Assembly: GCA_963782555.1 (NCBI GenBank)
Contig: CAWAKB010000003.1
Coordinates: 372,001-436,000 of the forward strand
Source: Hyphomicrobium_A sp963782555
GTDB taxonomy: Bacteria > Pseudomonadota > Alphaproteobacteria > Rhizobiales > Hyphomicrobiaceae
Direction of reading: 5' to 3'
Length of the DNA: 64,000 nt
Below the pieces are notes generated by a model. The model was not told where the DNA came from. It ran no database searches and saw only the letters and a list, made by a program, of their open reading frames with translations. Positions 27,730 to 37,163 of the stretch are shown piece by piece; position 1 is the first letter of the stretch; each line of letters opens with the position of its first letter. Both the position numbers and the translations under genes were made by a program.

Positions 27730-29043
27730 ATGACTCACTTCTCCCCGCGCGAGATCGTCTCCGAGCTTGACCGCTACATCGTTGGGCAGAACGACGCCAA
27801 GCGCGCGGTCGCCATCGCGTTGCGCAATCGCTGGCGTCGTCAGCAGCTCACGGGCGAGCTCAAGGAAGAGGTGCTGCCCAAGAACATTCTCATGATCGGT
27901 CCGACCGGCGTCGGCAAGACCGAGATCTCGCGCAGACTGGCGAAGCTCGCGGGCGCGCCATTTATCAAAGTCGAGGCGACCAAGTTCACCGAGGTCGGCT
28001 ACGTCGGACGTGACGTCGATTCGATTGTGCGCGATCTGGTCGAGGTGGCGCTTGCCCTCATCAAGGACACAAAGCGCAAGGAGGTGCGGGCGAAGGCGGA
28101 GAAGAACGCCGAGGAGCGCGTGCTCGATGCGCTCGTGGGCCCCGGCGCCTCGCCCGCGACCCGCGACAGCTTCCGCAAGCGCCTGCGCGCAGGCGAGCTC
28201 AACGACAAGGAGATCGAGATCCAGGTCGCCGAGACCGGGGGCGGGCTGCCGATGTTCGAGATTCCCGGCGCGCCCGGCGCCTCCATCGGCGCCATCAACA
28301 TCGGCGACATGTTGGGCAAGGCCTTCGGGCAGCGCACCAAGCCGCGTCGCGTGACGGTCTCCGACAGCTATGACCTGCTGATCGCAGAGGAGAGCGACAA
28401 GCTGATCGACACCGACATGATCGTGGGCGAGGCCATCGACGCGGTGCAGGACAACGGCATCGTGTTCCTCGACGAGATCGACAAGATCTGCTCGCGCACA
28501 GACGGTGCCCGCATCGGCGGCGACGTGTCGCGCGAGGGCGTGCAGCGCGATCTTCTGCCGCTGATCGAAGGCACCACCATTTCGACCAAGTACGGTCCGG
28601 TGAAAACCGACCATGTGCTGTTCATCGCCTCGGGCGCCTTTCACGTGGCGAAACCCTCGGATCTGCTCCCTGAGTTGCAGGGACGCCTGCCGATCCGCGT
28701 CGAGCTCAATGCCCTGACGCGTGAGGACATGCGACGCATCCTCACCGAGCCCGAGGCGAGCCTCATCAAGCAGTACGTGGCGCTGATGGCAACCGAGGGC
28801 CTGTCGCTCACCTTCACGGACGATGCGATCGACGCGCTCGCCGACGTGGCCGTGTTAGTGAACTCCACTGTCGAGAACATCGGTGCGCGCCGTCTGCAGA
28901 CGGTGATGGAGCGGGTACTCGACGAGATCTCGTTCGACGCCTCCGACCGCAACGGCCAATCAGTGACCATTGACGCCGAGTACGTGAATGCTCGTGTCGG
29001 AGACCTTGCCAAGAACGCCGACCTGTCGAAGTTCATCCTTTAG
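27730..29043 (+). CDS. hslU: ATP-dependent protease ATPase subunit HslU
   Basis: AAA+ unfoldase of HslUV. N-terminal SPREIVSELDRYIVGQNDAKRAVAIALRNRWRR, Walker A GPTGVGKTE at about 57-65, and Walker B FLDEIDKI. The I-domain spans about 110-240. The C-terminus ends DLSKFIL, as needed for docking into HslV. 437 residues, full length. Confidence 0.98.
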   Translation: MTHFSPREIVSELDRYIVGQNDAKRAVAIALRNRWRRQQLTGELKEEVLPKNILMIGPTGVGKTEISRRLAKLAGAPFIKVEATKFTEVGYVGRDVDSIVRDLVEVALALIKDTKRKEVRAKAEKNAEERVLDALVGPGASPATRDSFRKRLRAGELNDKEIEIQVAETGGGLPMFEIPGAPGASIGAINIGDMLGKAFGQRTKPRRVTVSDSYDLLIAEESDKLIDTDMIVGEAIDAVQDNGIVFLDEIDKICSRTDGARIGGDVSREGVQRDLLPLIEGTTISTKYGPVKTDHVLFIASGAFHVAKPSDLLPELQGRLPIRVELNALTREDMRRILTEPEASLIKQYVALMATEGLSLTFTDDAIDALADVAVLVNSTVENIGARRLQTVMERVLDEISFDASDRNGQSVTIDAEYVNARVGDLAKNADLSKFIL

Positions 29044-29180
29044 TGGGGGGCAAGGCAGCTCGTGCCATGCGTGTGGCGCGCAGCAGCTAAGTCGTTCGCC
29101 AACTTCCATATTTCTGTCGATTTTGCTCTGCAGCAAGGCGACGAATCTTGGTATGCGTGATGCGGGGACAGCGAAAAGCG

Positions 29181-30566
29181 ATGACGATCAAAATGCTTTG
29201 CTCGTTGCAAGAGAGCGCGGCGGGGCTGCGCGTGCCGGCGCTTGCCATCGCTCTCGTTACCGCAATGGCCAATCCGGTGCTCGCTGCGAGCAGCGGTTGC
29301 ACCGCGGCCGACAGTGGAGCCTTCAATGCCGAGGTTGCGCCGGCTGCGTCGGTGACGCGTCAGATGACTCTCGATGCCGGTGACATTCTCAACTTCTCCG
29401 CGCAATCGAAGGGCGCGGCCTCCGTGAGCTTGACCGGCGGTTCGGGGGCGCCGCAGACGCTTATTGGAGGTGCATCGAGCGCGGTCGCAAGCTTCACGGC
29501 GCCTGCGTCGGGCGAATACGCTTTCGGGATTGGTGCCGCACCGCAAGGCTCGGCATCGGTCAGCATCACTTGCGTATCCTCGCAAGCCGCAGCGGAAAGT
29601 GCGGCGTTCCTGGCCCGGCGCAAGGATCTTCTCAACGCCAAGGATCCCGACCGCATCCGCATCGATCGCGCGCCGACCCCCATCGTCAATCCCGGCAAGC
29701 CACTCGCAAGCAGCGTGGCTCTCGACGAGCAGGGCAATACCAAGGAGGTGCAATTCTCCGTTAGCTTGTCTGAGATCACCGCGGCCGCGCACGGAAAGAA
29801 GCCGCAGCCCGGCCTGGTTGATGTTTGGCTCGAGGGCCGCATGGAGAATTACGAGACCGACAGCACCGACCAGGGCATCGGCAACGTCGGGGTGCTCTAC
29901 GTCGGCACGAGAACAATGCTCGGTCCCGATATTCTGGTCGGCGGATTGGCGCAGTTCGATCGCGGAATTGAGAGCGATGCGGTGGACGAAAGCCGAATGG
30001 TGGCGACCGGATGGATGGCCGGCCCCTACATGAGCATGAAACTTGGCTCAGGCATCGTTTTCGACAGCCGTGCCGCGTGGGGCGAAACCGACAGTGGCGT
30101 TCCAGGTCTCAGCATCGCCGATACCCAGACGGAGCGTCGGCTCGTGCGTGCCAAGTTGACCGGCACGCGCGAGATCGAAGGCTGGAAGGTCGCGCCGAGC
30201 CTTGGTCTCGTCTACCTGGAGGATGCGGTTCCCGACAGCGCCAGCGGCGAGACGAAAGCGGAGGGCACCGGCCGTGTAGAGCTTCTGCCCGAAGTCTCGC
30301 GGCGCTTTGCGGTTGGCGGCGACGCCTTCGTCGAGCCGCGTGCGGCCGTAGGTGGCTTCGTCGGCTTCGACAATCTGACCGAGCTGGAGCCGGGTGTAAT
30401 CACGGGAAGCGAAGAGGATCTGCACTTGAAGGCGGAGGCCGGAGTCGCCGTCGGCGTGAAGGACGGCTCGCGCCTGGAGGCGACGGGCGGCGTCGAGAGC
30501 GGCAGCACCTCTACGCCGGAGACGTGGACGGGGCGACTTCAATTCAACGTGCCGCTCGGAAAATGA
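29181..30566 (+). CDS. Putative outer-membrane beta-barrel protein (autotransporter-like)
   Basis: About 461 residues. A signal peptide ends near AMANPVLA. A short beta-rich Ala/Ser/Gly N-terminal domain (residues ~40-140) leads to a linker and then a barrel-like region from about 205 (VDVWLEGRMENY), with alternating residues: GNVGVLYVGTRTMLGPDILVGGLAQF, WMAGPYMSMKLGSGIVFDSRAAWG, and a terminal WTGRLQFNVPLGK without the usual final Phe. This resembles barrels of autotransporters in Hyphomicrobiales without a long passenger. ATGs at 29160 and 29193 are alternative starts. It follows hslU but is likely separate. Confidence 0.7.
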   Translation: MTIKMLCSLQESAAGLRVPALAIALVTAMANPVLAASSGCTAADSGAFNAEVAPAASVTRQMTLDAGDILNFSAQSKGAASVSLTGGSGAPQTLIGGASSAVASFTAPASGEYAFGIGAAPQGSASVSITCVSSQAAAESAAFLARRKDLLNAKDPDRIRIDRAPTPIVNPGKPLASSVALDEQGNTKEVQFSVSLSEITAAAHGKKPQPGLVDVWLEGRMENYETDSTDQGIGNVGVLYVGTRTMLGPDILVGGLAQFDRGIESDAVDESRMVATGWMAGPYMSMKLGSGIVFDSRAAWGETDSGVPGLSIADTQTERRLVRAKLTGTREIEGWKVAPSLGLVYLEDAVPDSASGETKAEGTGRVELLPEVSRRFAVGGDAFVEPRAAVGGFVGFDNLTELEPGVITGSEEDLHLKAEAGVAVGVKDGSRLEATGGVESGSTSTPETWTGRLQFNVPLGK

Positions 30567-30575
30567 GCTCGCGCA

Positions 30576-30587
30576 TGTTGCATTGCA
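30576..30587. promoter_or_regulatory. PhaR-like site upstream of the 67-residue protein
   Basis: The minus strand reads TGCAATGCAACA, an exact match to TGC-R-N-Y-GCA-ACA, 190 bases upstream of the gene at 30776. Confidence 0.35.
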
Positions 30588-30775
30588 TCTAATTTTGTCA
30601 ACATTCTCTTTACGACCGTGTAATGGAAAGTTATTTCACGTGTCGCATTCGTCACGTATAGTGATTGTTGTAGGTGATCAGCATTGCCGCGGGTGTCCGC
30701 CCAATGGCGGACGTAAATAGCTTCCCCCCCTTCTTCGCCTTCCTGCGGTGCTGGACTCCTGCAAGGAGGTAACGC

Positions 30776-30979
30776 ATGGCATGCCCGAAAATCGAAGTCA
30801 GAGGAAAACGGGTCATCCTGCTCAGCGGGTTCCACGATAGAGTCGACGCCGCTCGTGCGTCCGTCGTGATCAAGGACGGGGACGTAAAGGCAGTCGAGCT
30901 GCTGCAGCAATCTGCAAGACGGCACCCGGACGCCGTAGCCTTCGGCTACGTCGCGGGTCGGTGGGTTCCGGCCGCCTGA
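30776..30979 (+). CDS. Small orphan protein
   Basis: 67 residues, MACPKIEVRGKRVILLSGFH to GYVAGRWVPAA. It is soluble and mixed alpha/beta by eye, with no recognised family. The ribosome site AAGGAGGT six bases before the ATG is near perfect, which is the main reason to believe it. It is monocistronic: 209 non-coding bases before it and hairpins after it. Confidence 0.65.
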   Translation: MACPKIEVRGKRVILLSGFHDRVDAARASVVIKDGDVKAVELLQQSARRHPDAVAFGYVAGRWVPAA

Positions 30980-30987
30980 GGCCGGGC

Positions 30988-31084
30988 GGGGCGCAATGAG
31001 CGCCCCATGTGCGAAGGCCCAAATAACACGGCGATGACCCCTAGTTACCCCCGCTGCCGGCGTATCGCCGGCCGGCGGGGGTTT
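30988..31084 (+). terminator. Two hairpins after the small orphan gene
   Basis: A perfect stem GGGGCGC / GCGCCCC (30988-30994, 31000-31006) without T-run, then a longer GC-rich hairpin at 31047-31082 (ACCCCC arm paired with GGGGGT) followed by TTT. The second is the likelier terminator. Confidence 0.55.
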
Positions 31085-31126
31085 GCGGCCTTTCGGGCGG
31101 GTGGAAGACGCGTTAGATAAGGCGGA

Positions 31127-32380
31127 ATGCCGCCTCGCTCAGAAACCCACATGGTTCTCGTCGCCGATTCCAAATCAGCCGCCATTGCGGCCCAAACCGC
31201 CTCTTCCCCGCAGCTACCCTCGCTTGTGGGGCTGAGCCGCGATGGCTTGTCTGCCGCCCTTGCCTCGATCGGGGTGCCGCAGCGTCAATTGCGCATGCGC
31301 ATAGGGCAGCTCTGGAGCTGGATCTACGTGCGTGGTGTCACTGACTTCGACGCCATGAGCGACGTTTCCAAAGAGCTGCGTGCGACCCTTTCGGCTCGCT
31401 ATTCGCTCAGCCGGCCCGAGATCGTCACCGAGCAGGTATCCGTCGACGGTACCCGCAAGTGGCTTTTGCGGCTTGCCCGTGAGGAAGGCGACGCCAAGGC
31501 TCCGGAGATCGAGACGGTTTATATCCCCGAGGCCGACCGCGGCACGTTGTGCATCTCGAGCCAGGTCGGCTGCACGCTCAATTGCACATTCTGCCATACC
31601 GGCACCCAGCGGCTCGTGCGCAATCTGACCGCGCAGGAGATCGTCGCCCAGATCCTGCTCGCGCGCGACCGCATCGGCGATTGGCCGGGCGCAAATGCAC
31701 CAGGCGATGGGCGCCTGCTGCCCGGCACCGAGCGCAAGATCACCAACATTGTGCTCATGGGCATGGGCGAGCCGCTCTACAACTTCGCCAACGTCAAGGA
31801 GGCGATCGAGGTCGCCGCGGACGGCGAGGGCCTCTCCGTCTCCAAGCGGCGCATTACGCTCTCCACCTCGGGCATCGTTCCAGAGATTGCCCGCTGGGGC
31901 GCGGAGGCGGGCACCATGCTCGCCATCTCGCTGCATGCCACCAACGATGCCTTGCGTGATGAGCTAGTGCCCATCAACCGCAAGTATCCGATTGTCGAGC
32001 TTCTCGAGGCCTGCCGCAACTATCCCGGCCTCTCCAACGCCAAGCGCATCACCTTCGAGTATGTGATGCTGAAAGGCGTGAATGATAGCCTCGCAGAGGC
32101 CAGCGCGCTCGTGCGGTCGCTGTCGGGCATTCCCGCAAAGATCAATCTCATCCCGTTCAATCCTTGGCCCGGCGCGCCCTATGAGTGCTCGGACTGGGAG
32201 CAGATCGAGCGCTTCGCCGAGGTCGTGAACAAGGCCGGCTACGCGAGCCCAGTGCGCACACCGCGCGGGCGGGATATTCAGGCGGCCTGCGGTCAGCTGC
32301 GGTCGGCAAGCCTGCGATTGAAGGCCAGCGAGCGCGCCGGCGCTACGGCGCCGGTGCCGGTTGAAGGGAGCGGAGGCTAA
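31127..32380 (+). CDS. rlmN: Dual-specificity 23S rRNA/tRNA adenine-C2 methyltransferase RlmN
   Basis: Radical-SAM enzyme methylating A2503 of 23S rRNA and A37 of some tRNAs. The cluster motif CTLNCTFC is intact, as are LCISSQVGC, MGMGEPLYN, ITLSTSGIVPEI and the C-terminal ACGQLR holding the methyl-carrying cysteine. 417 residues. An ATG at 31151 (MVLVADSK) would remove eight residues. It is followed at 7 bases by a small membrane protein gene. Confidence 0.97.
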   Translation: MPPRSETHMVLVADSKSAAIAAQTASSPQLPSLVGLSRDGLSAALASIGVPQRQLRMRIGQLWSWIYVRGVTDFDAMSDVSKELRATLSARYSLSRPEIVTEQVSVDGTRKWLLRLAREEGDAKAPEIETVYIPEADRGTLCISSQVGCTLNCTFCHTGTQRLVRNLTAQEIVAQILLARDRIGDWPGANAPGDGRLLPGTERKITNIVLMGMGEPLYNFANVKEAIEVAADGEGLSVSKRRITLSTSGIVPEIARWGAEAGTMLAISLHATNDALRDELVPINRKYPIVELLEACRNYPGLSNAKRITFEYVMLKGVNDSLAEASALVRSLSGIPAKINLIPFNPWPGAPYECSDWEQIERFAEVVNKAGYASPVRTPRGRDIQAACGQLRSASLRLKASERAGATAPVPVEGSGG

Positions 32381-32386
32381 GAGTTC

Positions 32387-32818
32387 GTGTTCTGGACGAC
32401 GGTCGGTCGCATGATTGTCATACCTCTGGCGCTCCTCATTGCGGCCGCCGCAACCGTCTTCGTGCTCCTCACCCTGGGTCTCGAGCGCATCACCGGCATC
32501 CTGCACCAACAGGCCGTCGCCGACGACGACATGGTCCAGGCCATGTTCGACCTGATGAACCAGGGGCTCGTGCTGACCACCGGCCTCACGATCATACCCG
32601 CGCTACTGGTGGTCTTCATTGGTGAGGTCGCGCGCATCCGCTCGGTGCTCTACTATGTCGCCGGCGGCGGACTGGCCCTGGCGGCCGTGCCGCTGCTGGC
32701 GCGCATGGGGCAGGTCAGCGGCAGTGTTCCCGCCGATCAGATCGTGTGGCAGGTATTCGCCACCGCCGGATTTGCGGGCGGCTTTGTCTATTGGCTGCTT
32801 GCCGGCCGCAACGCATGA
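32387..32818 (+). CDS. Small four-helix membrane protein, copy 1
   Basis: 143 residues, starting at GTG 32387 (or ATG 32411), four hydrophobic helices, ending FAGGFVYWLLAGRNA. It resembles the next gene in layout, especially the YY-G and GG-YWL-AGR ends. No known domain. Close behind rlmN, so probably co-transcribed. A terminator follows. Confidence 0.72.
   Translation: MFWTTVGRMIVIPLALLIAAAATVFVLLTLGLERITGILHQQAVADDDMVQAMFDLMNQGLVLTTGLTIIPALLVVFIGEVARIRSVLYYVAGGGLALAAVPLLARMGQVSGSVPADQIVWQVFATAGFAGGFVYWLLAGRNA
32515..32515. other. Note on a related membrane pair
   Basis: The pair at 32387 and 32910 shares a helix ending in GE-A/W-x-R-I/L-R-S followed by a -YY- helix (GEVARIRSVLYY and GEWLRLRSWIYY), which marks the related segments. 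Confidence 0.5.
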
Positions 32819-32826
32819 GGGCGGTT

Positions 32827-32847
32827 GCGGCCGAAAGGCCGCTTTTT
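32827..32847 (+). terminator. Rho-independent terminator
   Basis: GCGGCC-GAAA-GGCCGC stem with a GNRA tetraloop followed by TTTTT, 8 bases after the membrane-protein stop codon. Confidence 0.85.
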
Positions 32848-32909
32848 CGTTGAGATTCGGCGTCTGGGCCTTGTAAGCTCAACACGGGGTCAGAAGGGGG
32901 CTGGCGAGT

Positions 32910-33446
32910 ATGCGTATGCTTGGCACGTTTTTCCGGATTCTTTTCGGCTTCGTCGTTGCGTGTCTGGTCGCCGGCGCGGCAACGGTCGCCTTTGTCGTCA
33001 CGCCTGGCGATATCGCGGCGCTTCCTGCCGATTTGCTGCCTGAGCGTCTCGGGAGCGCCGGCGTGCTGTCGCTGCTGGCGGCTACGCATTCGGCAATTTT
33101 CGCCTTTCCTTTCGCCCTCATCGCCATTGCCGTCGGCGAATGGCTGCGCCTTCGCTCGTGGATCTACTACGCGATCATCGGCATCCTGATTGCGCTCGGC
33201 GGCTTTTGCGCGGTGTCCTATTTTGAGGTCGAGGGGCAGCCCACGATCGTTAACGACTATGCGCTGCGGGCCTTTTTGACGGTAGGTGTATTGGGCGGCC
33301 TGGCGTACTGGCTGGTCGCTGGGCGCAGGGCCGGAGGTAGGCGGGACGATCGATCCCCGCCCACCGAGCAGGCCCTTGAGCCGGAGGCCGCCGCAGAGAA
33401 GGATGAGCCGCCGGCGGACGACAAGCTCGCTCAGGCCGCGAACTAG
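32910..33446 (+). CDS. Small four-helix membrane protein, copy 2
   Basis: 178 residues. Four helices in the first ~130 residues, ending GLAYWLVAGRRAGG, then a ~45-residue acidic, Pro/Glu-rich cytoplasmic tail absent from copy 1. Segments GEWLRLRSWIYYAIIG match copy 1 GEVARIRSVLYYVAGG. It has its own promoter region after the terminator at 32827-32847. Function unknown. Confidence 0.72.
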   Translation: MRMLGTFFRILFGFVVACLVAGAATVAFVVTPGDIAALPADLLPERLGSAGVLSLLAATHSAIFAFPFALIAIAVGEWLRLRSWIYYAIIGILIALGGFCAVSYFEVEGQPTIVNDYALRAFLTVGVLGGLAYWLVAGRRAGGRRDDRSPPTEQALEPEAAAEKDEPPADDKLAQAAN

Positions 33447-33514
33447 CCTTCCGCTTCCCTGGCCGCCACCCTTCGCAATTACGCCTTTCTTAGTCCCCGC
33501 CCTGTAATTGGTCT

Positions 33515-33526
33515 TGTTGCAGCGCA
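33515..33526. promoter_or_regulatory. PhaR-like site before the phasin-like gene
   Basis: The minus strand reads TGCGCTGCAACA, identical to the site at 3291-3302, 89 bases upstream of the start at 33615. Confidence 0.5.
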
Positions 33527-33614
33527 ACGAACCGATTAACTTTGGTTTTGCGCATCCTTGGCTCGGCGAACGGCAAAACCGTTCTTTGCGAGGCGGCGGA
33601 AAGGCGACGCGAGC

Positions 33615-34226
33615 ATGCTCGACACCCAGCTCCAGGAGCGTTTTGCGCGCCGGTGCACCGACGCCGCGTTCGGCTATACGGCCGCCACAACCGCTGCCTA
33701 CGCCGCCTTTTCCGACCAGGTTCTCGACTTCTGGGCCGGCGTACTCAAGACCGACCAGCGCGCGGCCCCGGCTCCTCAGATGACCTGGGGCTGGCCCCTC
33801 CCGATGACCGCGGCCGCTCCGCGCCAGGAGCTGGCGCCTGTCCCGTTCATGCCCTTCCCCTGGGCCGCTCCCCAGAGCCGCAGCGTGCCCGTGGACAATC
33901 CCTTCGCAGTGGCCAATGCCGCATTTTCTACGTGGCTCGGCATGTTTCCCTATACGATGCCATCGCCGGCCTGGCCCATGGCGTTCATGATGATCGTCTC
34001 AGGCGTGCCCCGCTCGGTCGCCTGGCCGGCGGCCGAGGCGAACATCGCCGTCATGGACGCCGCCGAAGCGGCCACCGTGTCGGTGCAGAAAGTGCTCGCC
34101 AGCTATTGCACCAACGGCGGTCACGCGGTATCGCGCGAGCAGTGGCCAACGGCGCACCTCATGATGTTCGCCATGCTGGTGCCGCTCAACATCGGCGCCC
34201 TGCTGGGCTCTCTGCGTATGGGCTGA
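33615..34226 (+). CDS. Possible PHB-granule-associated protein of unknown family
   Basis: 203 residues. MLDTQLQERFARRCTDAAFGYTAATTAAYAAFSDQVLDFW is a helical start as in some phasin-like proteins, then a Pro/Trp/Met-rich middle (MPFPWAAPQSR) and Ala-rich helices with APAWPMAFMMIV-like hydrophobic stretches. It has no named domain. The link to granules is inferred from its composition and from the identical PhaR-like site shared with the true phasin gene. The frame opens at 33558, but ATG 33615 starts the recognisable helix. Confidence 0.6.
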   Translation: MLDTQLQERFARRCTDAAFGYTAATTAAYAAFSDQVLDFWAGVLKTDQRAAPAPQMTWGWPLPMTAAAPRQELAPVPFMPFPWAAPQSRSVPVDNPFAVANAAFSTWLGMFPYTMPSPAWPMAFMMIVSGVPRSVAWPAAEANIAVMDAAEAATVSVQKVLASYCTNGGHAVSREQWPTAHLMMFAMLVPLNIGALLGSLRMG

Positions 34227-34269
34227 GCCAACGCAGGACCTTCCTCTCCTGCCGACGCCGATTGGCCGC

Positions 34270-34524
34270 CTAGGTCGGTGCGCTCTTCGCCGCAGACCGT
34301 TTGATCCGGCAGTGCGCCCGGCGCGTCTTGCCCGACTTCAGGTGGGCGGCCTTTCGCCAGTAGCACTCCGACTTCGCGCCGCAGGCGCTCTCGCTGAGAC
34401 CGACGCAGACGGACGGCGGCTTCCGCGTCTTGGCGATCTCGATCTCCGCGGCCCCTGCCGTTGAAGCCTGCGTCCCGAGGGCGAAAAGACAGGCAAAGAC
34501 TGCTGGGCTGGACAAACGCATCAT
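34270..34524 (-). CDS. Small secreted Cys-rich basic protein
   Basis: 84 residues with a signal peptide (to about GAAE). The mature part has four cysteines in CVGLSESACGAKSECYWRKA and RAHCRIK, spaced for two disulfides, and a basic tail. I recall similar short proteins in Hyphomicrobiales with C-GL-x4-C-x5-C-W. Function unknown. Confidence 0.72.
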   Translation of the reverse strand: MMRLSSPAVFACLFALGTQASTAGAAEIEIAKTRKPPSVCVGLSESACGAKSECYWRKAAHLKSGKTRRAHCRIKRSAAKSAPT

Positions 34525-34586
34525 TCAAACTCCCCCTTAACCAAAATAGCAGCGCACATTAGCACATTGTAGGTACAAATCAAGAA

Positions 34587-35180
34587 CTAACTTCGCGCGT
34601 GCGCGAGAGCGAGCGCAAGCCGGTCGTCGCCCCAGAACAGCTCGCCGTCCTCCGTCACGAACGTCGGCGCGCCGAAAATGCCGAGTGCCTCGGCGTAACC
34701 CGTTGCCGTGCGCAGACCCTCCTTGATGTCCGCCTCGCCCGCGCGCGCAAGGATGCGTGGCGCATCGAGGCCAAGGTCTTCAAGGATTTCCTGCAGCACG
34801 GCCTCGCTGGCGATGTCCCGGCCGAAAGCGAACTCCGCTGCAAAGACGGCCTTGGAGAACGGCGCGACCCAGCCTTGCTCGGTCCCAACGACGGCGAGCC
34901 GCGCCGCCTTGAGCGCATTGGCCGGAAACGGGTCCGGCAGGTGGAACGTGAGCCCGCGCGCCGCGGCCAGGCGCCCGACGTCGCGCACCATGTAGCGGCC
35001 CTTCGCCGGATAGATGTTGAACGGTGAGGTGGCCCAGCCCTGAGCCTTGAAGATCGGTCCCAGCAGGAACGGCTGCCAGACGACCTCCACGCCGGCCGCC
35101 GCTGCAGCTTCTTCGATGCGCATGGCGGATAGATAGGTGTAGGTCGACGCGAACTCGTACCAGAAGGTCAGGCGCGGCAT
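34587..35180 (-). CDS. 2-hydroxychromene-2-carboxylate isomerase/DsbA-like protein
   Basis: 197 residues of the HCCA-isomerase (kappa-GST) family. The N-terminus LTFWYEFASTYTYLSAMRIE carries the active-site Ser region (S12) in place of CxxC. LLGPIFKAQGWATSPFN and GIFGAPTFVTEDGELFWGDDRL (with cis-Pro) complete the thioredoxin-fold core. A glutathione-linked isomerase role is likely; the substrate is unknown. Confidence 0.88.
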   Translation of the reverse strand: MPRLTFWYEFASTYTYLSAMRIEEAAAAAGVEVVWQPFLLGPIFKAQGWATSPFNIYPAKGRYMVRDVGRLAAARGLTFHLPDPFPANALKAARLAVVGTEQGWVAPFSKAVFAAEFAFGRDIASEAVLQEILEDLGLDAPRILARAGEADIKEGLRTATGYAEALGIFGAPTFVTEDGELFWGDDRLALALAHARS

Positions 35181-35326
35181 GTTCCTCTCTGCTCTGCGTC
35201 GTTGCGTCCGGTCGAGCCTTGCGGGCCGACGGCCGATCCCTATAGTGCGCTGCCGAACGACGCTTCGTACTCGCTGCCGGACGTTTCGTCATCCACGAAC
35301 GGCCCCACCCACCCGAAAGTAGCTCG

Positions 35327-36559
<1,233 letters not shown>

Positions 36560-36597
36560 TCGCTCCGCCGAACCGAGCATCAGGAGCACTTGAGCCC

Positions 36598-36897
36598 ATG
36601 CATTACGTGCTCTTTTACGACTACGTTGCCGACTACCTGGAACGCCGCGGCGCTCTGCGTGAAGCTCACCTGAACCACGCCAAGCCGGCCATCGAGGGTG
36701 GTGATCTTCTGCTCGGCGGCGCCTTCGCCGATCCCGCCGATGGCGCGATGCTGCTGTTCACCGGCAATTCGCCGAGCGTCGCCGAAGAGTTTGCGAAGGC
36801 CGATCCCTATGTTCGGAATGGCCTTGTCACGAGGTGGTGGGTGCGCGAGTGGACCACGGTCGTGGGCAAGGATGCCGCCCAGCCGGTCCCGCTATAG
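36598..36897 (+). CDS. YciI-family protein
   Basis: 99 residues, ferredoxin-like (dimeric alpha-beta) fold: MHYVLFYDYVADYLERRGALREAHLNHAKPAIEGGDLLLGGAFADP carries the family H-L and the GG-A-F turn. The conserved His is present in REAHLNHAKP. A small enzyme-like domain of uncertain function. 38 bases downstream of argG with a CAGGAG site, so perhaps co-transcribed. Confidence 0.85.
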   Translation: MHYVLFYDYVADYLERRGALREAHLNHAKPAIEGGDLLLGGAFADPADGAMLLFTGNSPSVAEEFAKADPYVRNGLVTRWWVREWTTVVGKDAAQPVPL

Positions 36898-36965
36898 CGA
36901 CTCTGATCTCAGGTTCGCAGACGGCTCCGGCGGATCGCACAAGCCGCGGCCGTTCCGAAGGCTCT

Positions 36966-37163
36966 CTAGTTCGGTTTCACCGCGACCAGGACGATCCCAA
37001 GCTTCTTTTCCAGTGCTTGGAGCTTGCGCAGCTTCTCCTTGCCCATCTTGGCGCCGTCGACGGCGACGCCGGAAAAGGCAAGCAACGGACTGCCAAGTTC
37101 TTCTTCCAGCTCTTGGATTGCCTTGAGATCTTTCGTTTTCAAGCTCGACAGAGAGTACAGCAT
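36966..37163 (-). CDS. Small hypothetical helical protein
   Basis: 65 residues, MLYSLSSLKTKDLKAIQELE to KLGIVLVAVKPN, charged and mostly helical, with a GGAGG ribosome site 8 bases upstream of the ATG. No recognised domain. The repeated Lys/Leu/Glu helices give it a real-protein look, and the neighbours are convergent. Confidence 0.65.
   Translation of the reverse strand: MLYSLSSLKTKDLKAIQELEEELGSPLLAFSGVAVDGAKMGKEKLRKLQALEKKLGIVLVAVKPN

Noticed and set aside
27712..28644. 310-codon minus-strand frame opposite hslU
   Set aside because: Antisense shadow of hslU.
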